Source of the DNA: Atrichornis clamosus
Lineage: Eukaryota > Chordata > Aves > Passeriformes > Menuridae
DNA: 64,000 nt
Assembly: GCA_013400975.1 (NCBI GenBank)
Contig: WBMZ01004626.1
Coordinates: forward strand, 62,001 to 126,000
Direction of reading: 5' to 3'
The translations under genes and the position numbers were made by a program. The notes under the pieces are model-generated. The model was not told where the DNA came from. It saw nothing but the letters and a program-made list of their open reading frames with translations, and did not search any database. This document shows, piece by piece, positions 36,841-46,785 of this stretch (the first letter of the stretch is position 1; each line of letters begins with the position of its first letter).

Positions 36841-38877
36841 TGTCTTGGTGCAGCTTTGGTGCCTGAGCCTTGCTGAGAGCCTGGCGCTCACAGCCCAAGT
36901 CGAGCACAGTGCCAGGAGGTCTACAAGGAAGTGCTTGGTGCTCTACATGCCTGCAGAGCATGTAAACCAGCCAGTTTTTCTTATGATTAGCATTTTCACA
37001 CAGTCCTGTTCATTGGTATCTCAGTACTGTGCCTATTTCTCTTCTTTTAGTTTTCTTTTTAAAACCATGCTGGAGAATATAATTACTAGCCCCTATTTTG
37101 CAAATGTTTTTCTGATCATTCACTTGAGTAAATCAAAGCCCAAAGAAATCATCATTATTAACCATCCAGTTGATTATTCTGTTCAATGCCAATATGGCTG
37201 TGTGTGTTGGCCTGGGGACTGCAACTAAGATCTGAAAAAAACCCAACCCAAAAGGCTTTTATTCCCCACAGAAAACATCTGGTGCTTTGGGCTGATCTAT
37301 TGAGATGGAGTCAGGCTCTATTCACATAGGCTGTTGCCTCAACTGGAGATAAATTATATTCTTGCAGAAAGACTTTTAATTAAAAGGTGATGGAAAATTT
37401 TACTTGTGAAGTCCAAAGTGACTCCCGTAGCCTAATAAAGCACGCTCACTACTAAAACTTAACAGATTGTGTGTAACATTTAAATCTCTGTTTAAAAAAC
37501 CCACTAGCAGTACAACTGTTTAATCAGAAGTGGTTTTTAACACCATGCTCACTTCTGGAAATATTGATGAGTGCACCAATTCTTACAAAAGGGCAGAACA
37601 GAAATGTGGAGACAAACACTGTTAATGTTTCGTCTGTTATTTCTAGTGAAGTATGCAAACCATGACTTGGCAGTCAGCAGGCTGGTGGGAACACTGACAT
37701 TACTCACAGCCAGAGGAGCTGAGCCCCACTGAAGCCAGTGCTTTGAATTATAGGAGGTGACTGATTCCTCAGCTTCTGTGGTGGTGCTCTTTTTCTTTCT
37801 TTGGCAATGTGTTTAAAGACAATTAAGGTTAAGTATGCTGTTACTCTGATCCTGAATATGGAGTGAAAATATACTAAATCTGCCCTGATTTACCAGAAAA
37901 TCATTGCTTCACACATCTGTGGAAGGCTCATACACACTGCAGAGTACTTCTGGCAATAAATCATTTTTGGTAAAGAAACAATTACTTTGGTTTTCTGACC
38001 AAAAAAAATTTGGTCAAAAAATATTTTGGTTATCTGAACAAATAACATTGGTTATTTTACAAGAATGTGCAAACCTGTGAGGGGATGTCCTTGGGAGAGC
38101 TTTTCCTGGTGTACATAAAGTAAATCCATTTCAATCAGAACAGCTGGGTTAGTGTAGGGTTTGTTGAGATTCAGTGAGAAATAGAGATGCACTCAGCAAA
38201 ACCATAGAACATCAACAGCATTCAGGAGGTGGAAAGAGCCTTGCAAATAACCACAGTTTTCAGCTAATCACATACTGCCTTTCAAAATTTAATAATAAAA
38301 ACTGTCTTTCTTGTCTCGCCCTGAGCCCAGCTATTGTGAGGTCAGTTCCTTACACTCAGGGCATCACCCTTCACGTGCTGAGCCAAACTCTTATAAACCC
38401 CCTGTGTGCTGATGGCTCTTGGTGAGGATGAGCTTGGCCCATTTTTCTTTCAGAAGGCAGCAGCAGCTCTCAGAGTAACCTGCACGATGACATGCAGTGA
38501 GGTGAGTCCCCTCGTGCCAGTGCAACTGCACCACTTTTAGTGGTTTCCCAGCTAACACTGGGATTCAATTTTCTCTAGACCCAAGTCTTGAAATTTTAGT
38601 CCATCAAACTATTGTTAAAAGCAGAGGTACTTTTCTCAGACAGAAGAACTGGGCTCCCAATCCAATTAAAGAGGGACCTTTATTCTATTTTCAGGGCTTT
38701 TAATTCACTTCTGGTGCACTCTGAGTTGGTGTTTGTCTGAAGAGAAAAATCTCTTACACTAACTTCCACCTCCAGCCATGTGAGCAGCTGCCCCTGTTTT
38801 CAGCAGGTGAAAATGGGTCAAACTTGAGGCTTCAAATATTTTTGAAAACATAGCTTAGAAGCATTAATTTTTCCACA
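36841..38877. other. Non-coding DNA without recognised genes
   Basis: No gene is recognised. Around 37986-38040 the phrase TTTGGTTTTCTGACC recurs 39 bases later as TTTGGTTATCTGAAC, and a hairpin with 7-base arms (GACCAAA and TTTGGTC, 5-base loop) lies at 37997-38015. The 127-codon frame at 36845-37228 shows no domain. Confidence 0.5.
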
Positions 38878-39044
38878 GTGTTCCTTCAGTTTGGATCCAA
38901 CCAGTTCAAACCAGATCCAATTGGCTCAAATTGGTTCAAAACAGATAGAACCAGATCCAAACATTTTAAACCAGTTCAAACCAGCTTCCAGATCTTCACC
39001 ATTTCCCAGGTGAAAGTCTTTTTCATTTCACGTGTTCCTTCAGT
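38878..39044 (+). repeat. Decanucleotide array with flanking 13-bp direct repeats
   Basis: From 38891 to 38990 the sequence is ten consecutive 10-base units kept strictly in phase. CCAGTTCAAA and CCAGATCCAA each appear twice exactly, and the others (TTGGATCCAA, TTGGCTCAAA, TTGGTTCAAA, ACAGATAGAA, ACATTTTAAA, CCAGCTTCCA) are variants. The 13-base word GTGTTCCTTCAGT occurs immediately before the array (38878-38890) and again at 39032-39044, where it is followed by another CCAGAT word. It is best called a small diverged minisatellite, possibly inside a larger duplication. A short open frame across it is a by-product of the repeat. Confidence 0.8.
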
Positions 39045-39984
39045 CCAGATAACATCAGTTCTAGCAGCTTTGGGAGGTATCAGAGGTGCAGTTCGCAGTA
39101 GCTGGATCTGAAATATTTGCCAGGAGTATTCTTCAGGTGCTATGGTCCATATCTTGACAAATCAGCATTGGATTAACTCCATGTACTTGCATAACAAACA
39201 GCTCATCCAGAAAAAGTACTCTCTCCATAAATTACCACAGGTACATTTAGGCACTCTGCTTGCTCTTCTGATTAACTGCTCGTGTCTCTCCATTTCGGAC
39301 TGCACTGCCCTTGTTTTAATTCTTTCATCTCCTCTTCCACTGAAAATTAGAGCATTTTGTGCAGCTCTCTCTTGTGTGCCAGCTGTAAGCTTTGGCCCAA
39401 GGCTCTGTGGCTGACAGGAGCTGGCGCTCAGATGAGCTGTCTAACCCCACTGAACCGAAGATACATCACTAAAATTCCTCCCACTTCAGCTGGAATATCG
39501 TGGTAAGAAGCAGCACTGCACGTACGAGAGCACAGCCTGGCTAGAAGTGCTGAGCCCCTTTGGGATTCTCCTGGATAAACGTGCTGCTCTTTACAGCTGT
39601 ACTTGCTGGAGCAGCCCAAAGGGATGCTGAGGGTACAAGTAACAGCTAACGGGAGCTGAGAGTGCTGGATGTGCTCTCCCGGGGTTTATGAACACACCAA
39701 GAACATTTAGTTATATTTTCAGTTAATAGACAGGATGTTCTTTGACTTCAGAGCATGAATCCCATTAGGTTTCCTTGGGAAAGAAATGGGTTCTCTCAGG
39801 CACCATCAAGCTTTTTCAGTGTGTGTTTAGTGTGGAGTCTCCATCCAGCTCCCGACTGTTTTTTAAGTGGACCCTCTTGAATATGTCAGTCATTCACATG
39901 CTCCCACAGATGCTGGTCATTAAAATACTCCCTGTAGCAACTCCACCAAGGCTTCTCAGCATCATGGAGTGTTGAAAAGAAGAT
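39045..39984. other. Non-coding DNA without recognised genes
   Basis: No gene or repeat is recognised. Open frames on both strands are under 91 codons and have no domain content. Confidence 0.5.
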
Positions 39985-40115
39985 TTGGGCTTTTCATAGT
40001 GTCCTGGCTTGTGTCAGCCATGGTGTGGCCAGCAGGACAAGGACAGTGACCACCCCCTGTCCTTGGCACTGGTGAGGCCGTACCTCGAATCCTGGGTTCA
40101 GGTTTTACGTTTTGA
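39985..40115 (+). mobile_element. CR1 LINE internal fragment (sense)
   Basis: The core phrase runs 'gtgtggccagcaggacaagg', then 'acagtgaccaccccctgtcc', then 'ttggcactggtgaggccgta', then 'cctcgaatcctgggttcagg'. It follows closely the end of the CR1 ORF2 region, where intact copies read 'tggccagcaggagcagg' and 'ggcactggtgaggccgcacc'. In the frame that opens at 40009, the residues ALVRPYLESWVQ correspond to the conserved C-terminal part of the CR1 polymerase. The fragment ends abruptly on both sides and has no 3' terminal repeat, so it is a truncated, dead insertion. Confidence 0.85.
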
Positions 40116-40540
40116 ATGTAACAGAACGACCTCAAACCAAAATGGTTTGGATTTCGTTAAGAATGAAGTAATGATGGCTACAGGCCAGCAAAGCAAAGGT
40201 CTTAACTTGACTTCAGTGGGGCCACTCAATTGTTTGAAGTTAAATATGGAAATTACCAAATCCCAGACACTGAAGCACATGGTTTGAGCTTGCTCTGCTG
40301 TCAGAGTTTGGTTCCTGCCTCTTGTGTCCAACTGGAAACATCTTCTGCAATTGCAGGTCTGCCTTACCCCACAGCAGCCACGCTGATCTCTGCCCAATTG
40401 TGCGTCTCTGCAATTTCGTCTTTTTTTGCATGTACAAATAAAAAACAAGATTAAACCAGTAAAGTCGTTTTCATGTGTGACCTAATGCAGTTTCCATAGA
40501 GGCACTTATGCTCTTTCCTCCCTCACACCATATGAGTTCC
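40116..40540. other. Non-coding DNA without recognised genes
   Basis: Sequence between the CR1 fragment and the TAAT/octamer cluster. Overlapping frames of up to 116 codons on both strands have no recognisable content, and part of the first belongs to the CR1 fragment. Confidence 0.5.
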
Positions 40541-40600
40541 TAATGAGACATTAATGAGACATTAATTGCTTATGCAAATTTAGAGTAGTAGACAATGAGA
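40541..40600. promoter_or_regulatory. TAAT tandem repeat with octamer and SOX-type sites
   Basis: TAATGAGACAT is repeated exactly at 40541-40551 and 40552-40562, and a third TAAT starts in phase at 40563, so three homeodomain cores are spaced by 11 bases, about one helical turn. The perfect octamer ATGCAAAT, bound by POU factors, follows at 40572-40579, and ACAATG, a SOX-type core, at 40592-40597. Such combinations are typical of vertebrate developmental enhancers. Function is an inference from motif content and spacing. Confidence 0.3.
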
Positions 40601-41430
40601 GTTGTTGTACCAAGAGTTTAAGGGCCATATAACTACTCTGGATGTTCACATAATTCCCATTAACATTAATTGGAGTTGCGTGCAGATTAGAGCCTGGTAT
40701 CTTCAAAAGTTATAAAATAAACCATTGAATACTAATAGGGTAACTTGTAGCCATGTATCTTTCTTATAAGCACTTTGGATTTTATACTGGTTGCTAGCGA
40801 GTCATCTAGTGTTAAAATGCTCCAGATGGCATTGGAAGCAGTTCAAAACACAAAAGAATTATTTTCACTTAATATGGCAGGAATGTGAAACTTTACCCCA
40901 CATGATTAGAAATAGAATAGAGGGGCCACAGATTTTAACCCTTTGGAAATTTCTGTGGAGTGTTTTCAAACTTTGTTGGCAAAGTGGAGACAGGAAAAGG
41001 TACCAAAGTTGCGTTTCTAAAAGTAACTCATGGAGATGTTGAAAGGAATTAATTCAGTGACTCTCGTCGGTGTCTGCTGATGAGGAACTGTGAGAACAGT
41101 GACTAAAACTCTTTGACCAACCAGCTATTTGACACATATATTGGTAGCTCCAAGGCTATCTCAGTTGTCTGCCTTAATAACATCTCTGCTCTCATTTCCA
41201 TCTCCCCCTGCTCTTGCTGCTCCCATGTCATTTTATTTAGCACATTTCTTGCAGCCTGCTTCCCGGGCAGCTCAGTGCGTCCTTGTCCAGGAGAGCAATA
41301 ATACCTCTGCTTGGAGCTTGTTTTTGCCATGACAGATTGATAGACAATCCGTGTTCATTCCCTGCTGAGAAGCCTCATTTGGCCTGTTTAATGCCAGATC
41401 TTTTTAGGGTGAGCTCTGGGAGTCCTTTGC
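40601..41430. other. Non-coding DNA without recognised genes
   Basis: AT-rich sequence without recognised genes, followed by a mixed segment with short overlapping frames on both strands at 41100-41330. Nothing further can be named. Confidence 0.5.
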
Positions 41431-41520
41431 CCCGCTCTGCTGAGTGCTAACTCAGTGTGCCTTTCCCCGTCCGCGGAACCGCCGGGGTCGATGAATTCAG
41501 CGAGCAAGGCACAAGCTCTC
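41431..41520. other. Small CpG-dense patch
   Basis: About nine CpG dinucleotides occur in 90 bases, including a CCGCGG palindrome and a GCCGGGG word, in a window that is otherwise poor in CpG. A 136-codon frame beginning at 41455 crosses it but has no recognisable domain. It is too short to meet usual CpG-island criteria, though it could be the core of a weak promoter or an unmethylated regulatory site. Confidence 0.4.
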
Positions 41521-44500
41521 TTGACTTTACGAGTGCTTGTGTGTTTTATAACAACTCTGGCCACCCGGGAGATTCTGCAGTTGTCAGAGGATCGTCATAA
41601 TGGAAATGCAGAGCTGGGGCTGTGGCGGGGCTGCTCCCCCGGCAGCCGTGATTGGCACCTCTCCTCACCCACCTGCACAGGGCACCTGCCAACCTCCCCG
41701 GTCCCTGTCACTGCCACTCCTGTCCACTTTAAACTGCTCCGTGTGAATTCCAGCCTCTGGTTAGCCCCTGGGATGCTGCAATTTCAGGAACAGATGTGTC
41801 GCTGGTCACCTGAGATGTCCACGAGGTCAGTTAAAATGACCCGCAACACTGAGGGAGTTAAATAGAAGGTTTAGCAAGTACGTGAGCTAATTAGCTATAA
41901 TTGTCTGCAAATAATGCATAATATTATTTTAGATATTTTTATTATCAGTTAAATTACTAGAGAAGCTTAAATTTTGCTCAGAGGAGAGTGCCTGGCAGCA
42001 CAATCTAAACATCTCACCTATAGTGGTGCTTTCATTTAGAGTAGCAAATAGTGGATTTGCCTCATGTTTCAATGCAGTTGAGAGTTCTTAGAGCAGAAAG
42101 ATATGGCCATTAACTGTTATTTTCTTAATAATAGCACCCCATTGTTAAGCAAAATGCTTACCCCAGTTGCATTCAAAGCACTAGAAATCCAAAGTTAAGG
42201 CAGCATAAAATGGGTTCTCATTGCATTCAGATGGTAATGTATGGCAATTCTTCTTTTTGCACTCCTAGCATGTACTTAGTATGTTAAATGAGGTGAAATA
42301 GAAAAGGGGAAAGAAAAAAGCGTATCTGAGGAAATAATAGTGCTCTCCATGGTACACCTTGGGCAGTATCAAAGGAAGGGTGAGAGGCTGTGATGTGATG
42401 AATGAGTCTGTGGTACTAAGAGAAAGGTATTTTATGGACAAATATACATATAATATTAAATGAATATCTATAATAAGAGCAATTTTAGGGATTTTTTTTC
42501 AGTATAGGATATTTTGCAAACAGTAGCTGATGAAGCTGTAAGGGTTTGGACTGCTGTGCTGTGGGGATGACTTGCTCTGAGACCTTCAGACAGTTCTACA
42601 ATTATTTGTTTTCTTAGTTTTAAGTGAGGAAAACTGGCAGAACAAGGGAATGTTTCTATTCCTAAGCACAACAAAGCAATCCTTTCTCTTGGTAAGCATC
42701 TGAGACATCTTTCTTACCTAATGCAGTTATACAGAAGGATGGGAGGAAAGTAAATTGGAGGGGGGAAAAAAAATTTAGCATTTACTCAAGGGAGAACATT
42801 ACAGCAACTTGGGTAATGACAAAACAGCCCTGCAAGGTGCCAGCTCCAGAGGAGCTGCACAGTGGAGTTCTAATAAAAGGAAAAGAAAAATGAGGAGTTT
42901 GTCCTGGATCTATGAAAACTCATTCATCAGAGAGAGGATTAAGCCAAACGACTCACAAACATCATGCAAGTGCTTAGAACATGCTGCAGCCACTGACAGT
43001 CATTTCAAAGGCTTCGTCTCCTCAGTCCTGGGGTTACCTTGGTGCCACACAAGCCCGATGCCTCCCTGCCGTTTGATCAGCAGAGTTTTCCATCAGAAAT
43101 GACAGCTCCAGGCAGGGAGGAGATAACAAATGAGATCTGTTTAAAAGAAGAGGATCACAGTGTTTTTAGCTCCCCTCCTGCTCTGATACCGTGGATCTCT
43201 CAGCTGGCACCCAGCCTTTGAACCTGGGCACAGGGAGGTGAGGCAGCAACAGAGTCACCGAGGAACTGAGTGCCAGTTTCTGCAATTCTCCTTCCTATTC
43301 CCAACCCAGAAGAGTCCCTCCCATTCTCCCAAGAATTTGTAACGCCTTTGCAATGTGGGTTTCCCTGCCATCAATTGCAGGTTCCACGGGGGCACTTTGA
43401 TTTTTCTCAGTGAACACCTAAGGCCTCCTCTGCCCTTTTCCAGATTTCAACCTGGGGGAAATAACCCCACATGCACAGACTTTTTCTCACTCAGAGAGAC
43501 TTAGAGGGCTCTCTGCTGACTTCTTCCATGTCTCACTTGCCTCTTTCCATCTCCTAAAAACATTTTATCTCTGACAGCATGTTTCACCAGGATTTAACTT
43601 CCCAAGTTTTTAATATTTTAAGAATGAGAGGGGGAGTAAGTTTTATATTTTTAATACAATAAGTGTAGAAAATGGGTAAAATGCTATCAGTATTGAGAAC
43701 AGTAATTAAAATGTTGAAGATAAATTAATATGCTTTGATTGACATTGTTCACAGCTTTAAAGGTCAGGTTGCAACAAATATATGGGATGAGCGCTAGAAT
43801 AAAAGGTACTTTTAATGGCACTAGGGAGAGATTACTGGTGTTCTTCTTATTATTAGTTCCCTGAAAAAGAACTATATGACCACTTAATCTCCAGTTGGGG
43901 AAAAAAGAGGGAGAGAGAGAAATCCAGAACAGAGAGAAGACACTTCTGCAATTTAGTTTAATTGGTCTTGTGCTCTGAACACCAAAGTGCACAAATCCAC
44001 ACTCTACTTACAAAGAAACAAGAGCTTTATTAGTATACAAACAATCATTTTTCACTTTTTTTCCCTCTATGCTCCACTTTTTTCCCCCATTTCCCTCCAG
44101 GAGGCCCTGCAGTGTATGATCAGAATCTTCTGTCATGCTTCATAAACAGATTGCAAGCTCTCCCCATCAGAGGAGCAGAGGGAGGTGTTGCACCTCCTGA
44201 GATTTTACAGATGGTGATGGGCTTTGAGGGAGAGCACAGGCTGAGAGTGAAAGAGCTTGAGACATCTCCAGAAAACTCATCACAGCACAGACATGTAGTC
44301 TTCCCGTCCTGGCAAGTTGAGCCTCTTCCCCTCCATTTTTGTGCTTCCAAAGGCTGCCGTGTGTGTGACTCTCCATGAAGCCTCTTTCCTTTCATTGTAC
44401 ATCAGTCTCCCCAAAACCCAGCCGTGTTCCTGGCTGGCACCAGCTCTGTCCGAGGTGCACCCTCCTTCCAGGGGAGCGCTCTCCTGCAGATATCCAGGGT

Positions 44501-46654
44501 CCTGTGGGTAGCAGTGCTCTACCTTGCAGTATCACTGAGAGCCACCTGCAAGTGAACTGCAATTTCTTCATCCTGCAGCCTCCTGTCTCAGCTTTATACC
44601 TCTCACAAGGCTCAGGAAATTGATTTAATTTACTTTTTGGGCCTATAAGTATTCCATTAGTGCTTACTCTGACCTTTGCACACAGCAAGGTATTTGCTTT
44701 TCATAATTCTACCATCATTAGTAGTGCATAAGTTCTGAAATCTTCTTACACCAAAAAGCAGTAATGGTTATCTGCTATACTTGCTTAATGAGTCATAAAA
44801 TGAAATGGCAGATGATTTGTTCTGCATACAATTAATCCAATAGTTAAGTAATGGCCAAGACTGCTGAAAAAGGACAATAAATCCAGTAACCTAGACAACA
44901 TCTCAAAGTATTGGCTTTACAGATCACAATCAATTAGATTTTTTCCACCCTACTTAAAGTAAAAAGGGAAAAAAGTTTTAGCTTTTTTGCATCTTTTGTG
45001 ATGTTTCAATAGAAATTAAGCTTGTCTCTGTCATTCTGAGAAATGCTGGCTGTGTTAATCTTTGTTTGTTTTAATAATGTTAAAGAGTTAAGCCAAATAC
45101 TCCAAGAGCATATAGTGGAGAGCTGGATGCAGCAGAGGGCTTTTATCCCACTAATGAAAAGAAATTGTTGAACAAGATTAGGTGCACACAGGCACTCAAG
45201 CATATTTGCATGATGGTGTCTATCAGAAGCTCCTACAAGCAGGAAAGACCAATCAAAGTGAGAAAAGTGAAATTAATTAATTTGGCAAACTCTTACTTGT
45301 AATAAATAATAGTATTCCTAATATTGATCCCAAATTTTCATGAACTTTACTCATGGGAGAGAATCCAGTCACGAAAGGCATTGTGCAAGTGCAGCTCTTG
45401 AATCTAACGTGTTCCTGTCTGTCAGGTAGGGATGAAGTTTAACATCCTGAGCATGTACCCAGACATCACAGTATCCCTTTTAGCAGTGGATACGTTGCTG
45501 ACCTGGCTGCTGATGCCACTGGCTTCCACTGAGACAGTTCGTGGTGGTAAAATGCTCCTTGTAGTGGCTTTCAGGATGCTAAGCTGGACGTGCAAGTACA
45601 AAAAGGGTATTTTAGCAGCCAAATGTTACTATAACCAAGTCTACAATGGAAGTAAATGAATTTACTACAGATGGAAACTGAAGTACACCACGTTCCTGGC
45701 TGAGAAGAAGGCTTGTGTCCTCCCCACCCCAATCCCATCCATTGCCTCTCCAAAATTGTCATTAAAATGTGCATATTTACAAGGCTGGTGAAAATTTATT
45801 AAGCAGATAAATACATAAATAAACAGCAGTATGCAGGCAAAAATAGGTTTGTCTTGTCTGGTGATGCTTTATTGCTGCTTTTATTTTAACTGATTGAATT
45901 TAACAAATGTTTCATTGTACACCACATATAAATGACAATTTTATTCAGACTCTAATTGTGTAAGTCTCACTAGCTGTGTAAATATTTTAAGGTTTAAAAA
46001 TTACATTTTTCATAACTGTGTCAGAAGAATTAGATTCAAGCATTGCTCAATATTGCAACAATGCAGGATATATAAAGGAAAACTAATAGACCACATTTGT
46101 TCTCTGGAGAAGAGCAGTTGCTGTGAAGGCAGATAGTTATTTCTGAGAGAGGATTTTTAATACATAAAGTGTGTAAAATATTGCTGTGTGTTTCAACATC
46201 ACTCCTCCTTCCTGCTGTATGTGATTTTACTATCCTAAAGTTTGTGTGTTCCTCTCAGTCTCTAATACCGAATCCTGATTTTTTTAAAGGTCTCTATCAT
46301 ATTGTTCTCTTCCTTCAGCCTATGCTACATCACCCTCTCTCTCAGCATTTTTAAACCCAAGCCACTTGAAAAGCTCTAAACAAAATCTCCCCCCCTGTTT
46401 CTGCCCATTTTGCTCTCTGCTCTCCAGCCCACCAGTGACTCGTGTTCACCCTTTGCCCTCAGAGCCAGGGAGGCATCTGGGAGTTCAGGGTGCAAAACAC
46501 AAACCTCTGCCCTGCACTGCCACATGTCTTTGTAAAGAAATGTGATGTGGGGGAAAATAGTGGTTTACAGTGAGCTGTCACTTCATCACATTTGGGTATG
46601 CAAACACTGGCTGATTTCTTCTCTCGGACTTTCCTAAGGTGGAGGAATAGCTCT
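41521..46654. other. Non-coding DNA with possible regulatory words
   Basis: No gene is recognised. A 12-base perfect palindrome AGCTAATTAGCT at 41885-41896 contains the homeodomain core TAATTA and is followed by AT-rich POU-like words to about 41960. A 14-base palindrome AAATTAATTAATTT lies at 45270-45283. A strong splice-acceptor-like pyrimidine tract ends in CAG at 44100 and is followed by an open frame to 44378. TATATAAAGG occurs at 46069-46078. None of these is enough to call a gene. Confidence 0.45.
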
Positions 46655-46785
46655 CAAGCAACCAATTTTATGTGTGACCTTGGACAAACCACTTCATCTT
46701 TTTCAATAGTGAATTTTTATATTAGCACAATGTGCTCTGTTATCTGTTTCACCCTGTAAAGAATTATTTTTGACTGTGTATATTC
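46655..46785 (+). mobile_element. Probable ancient MIR-type CORE-SINE fragment (sense)
   Basis: The segment at 46671-46704, starting TGTGTGACCTTGGACAAACC, follows the conserved MIR core by eye at about three bases in four (against 'tgtgtgaccttgggcaag' and the 'cacttaacctctctg' that follows it, both recalled from memory). About 30 unrelated bases then intervene, after which TTATCTGTTTC and CTGTAAAGAATTATTTTT resemble the next MIR section ('tcagtttcctcatctg', 'taaaatggggataat'). MIR is an ancient tRNA-derived SINE whose eroded copies are also known from bird genomes. The insertion and mismatches fit great age. A profile search would confirm or reject it. Confidence 0.5.
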
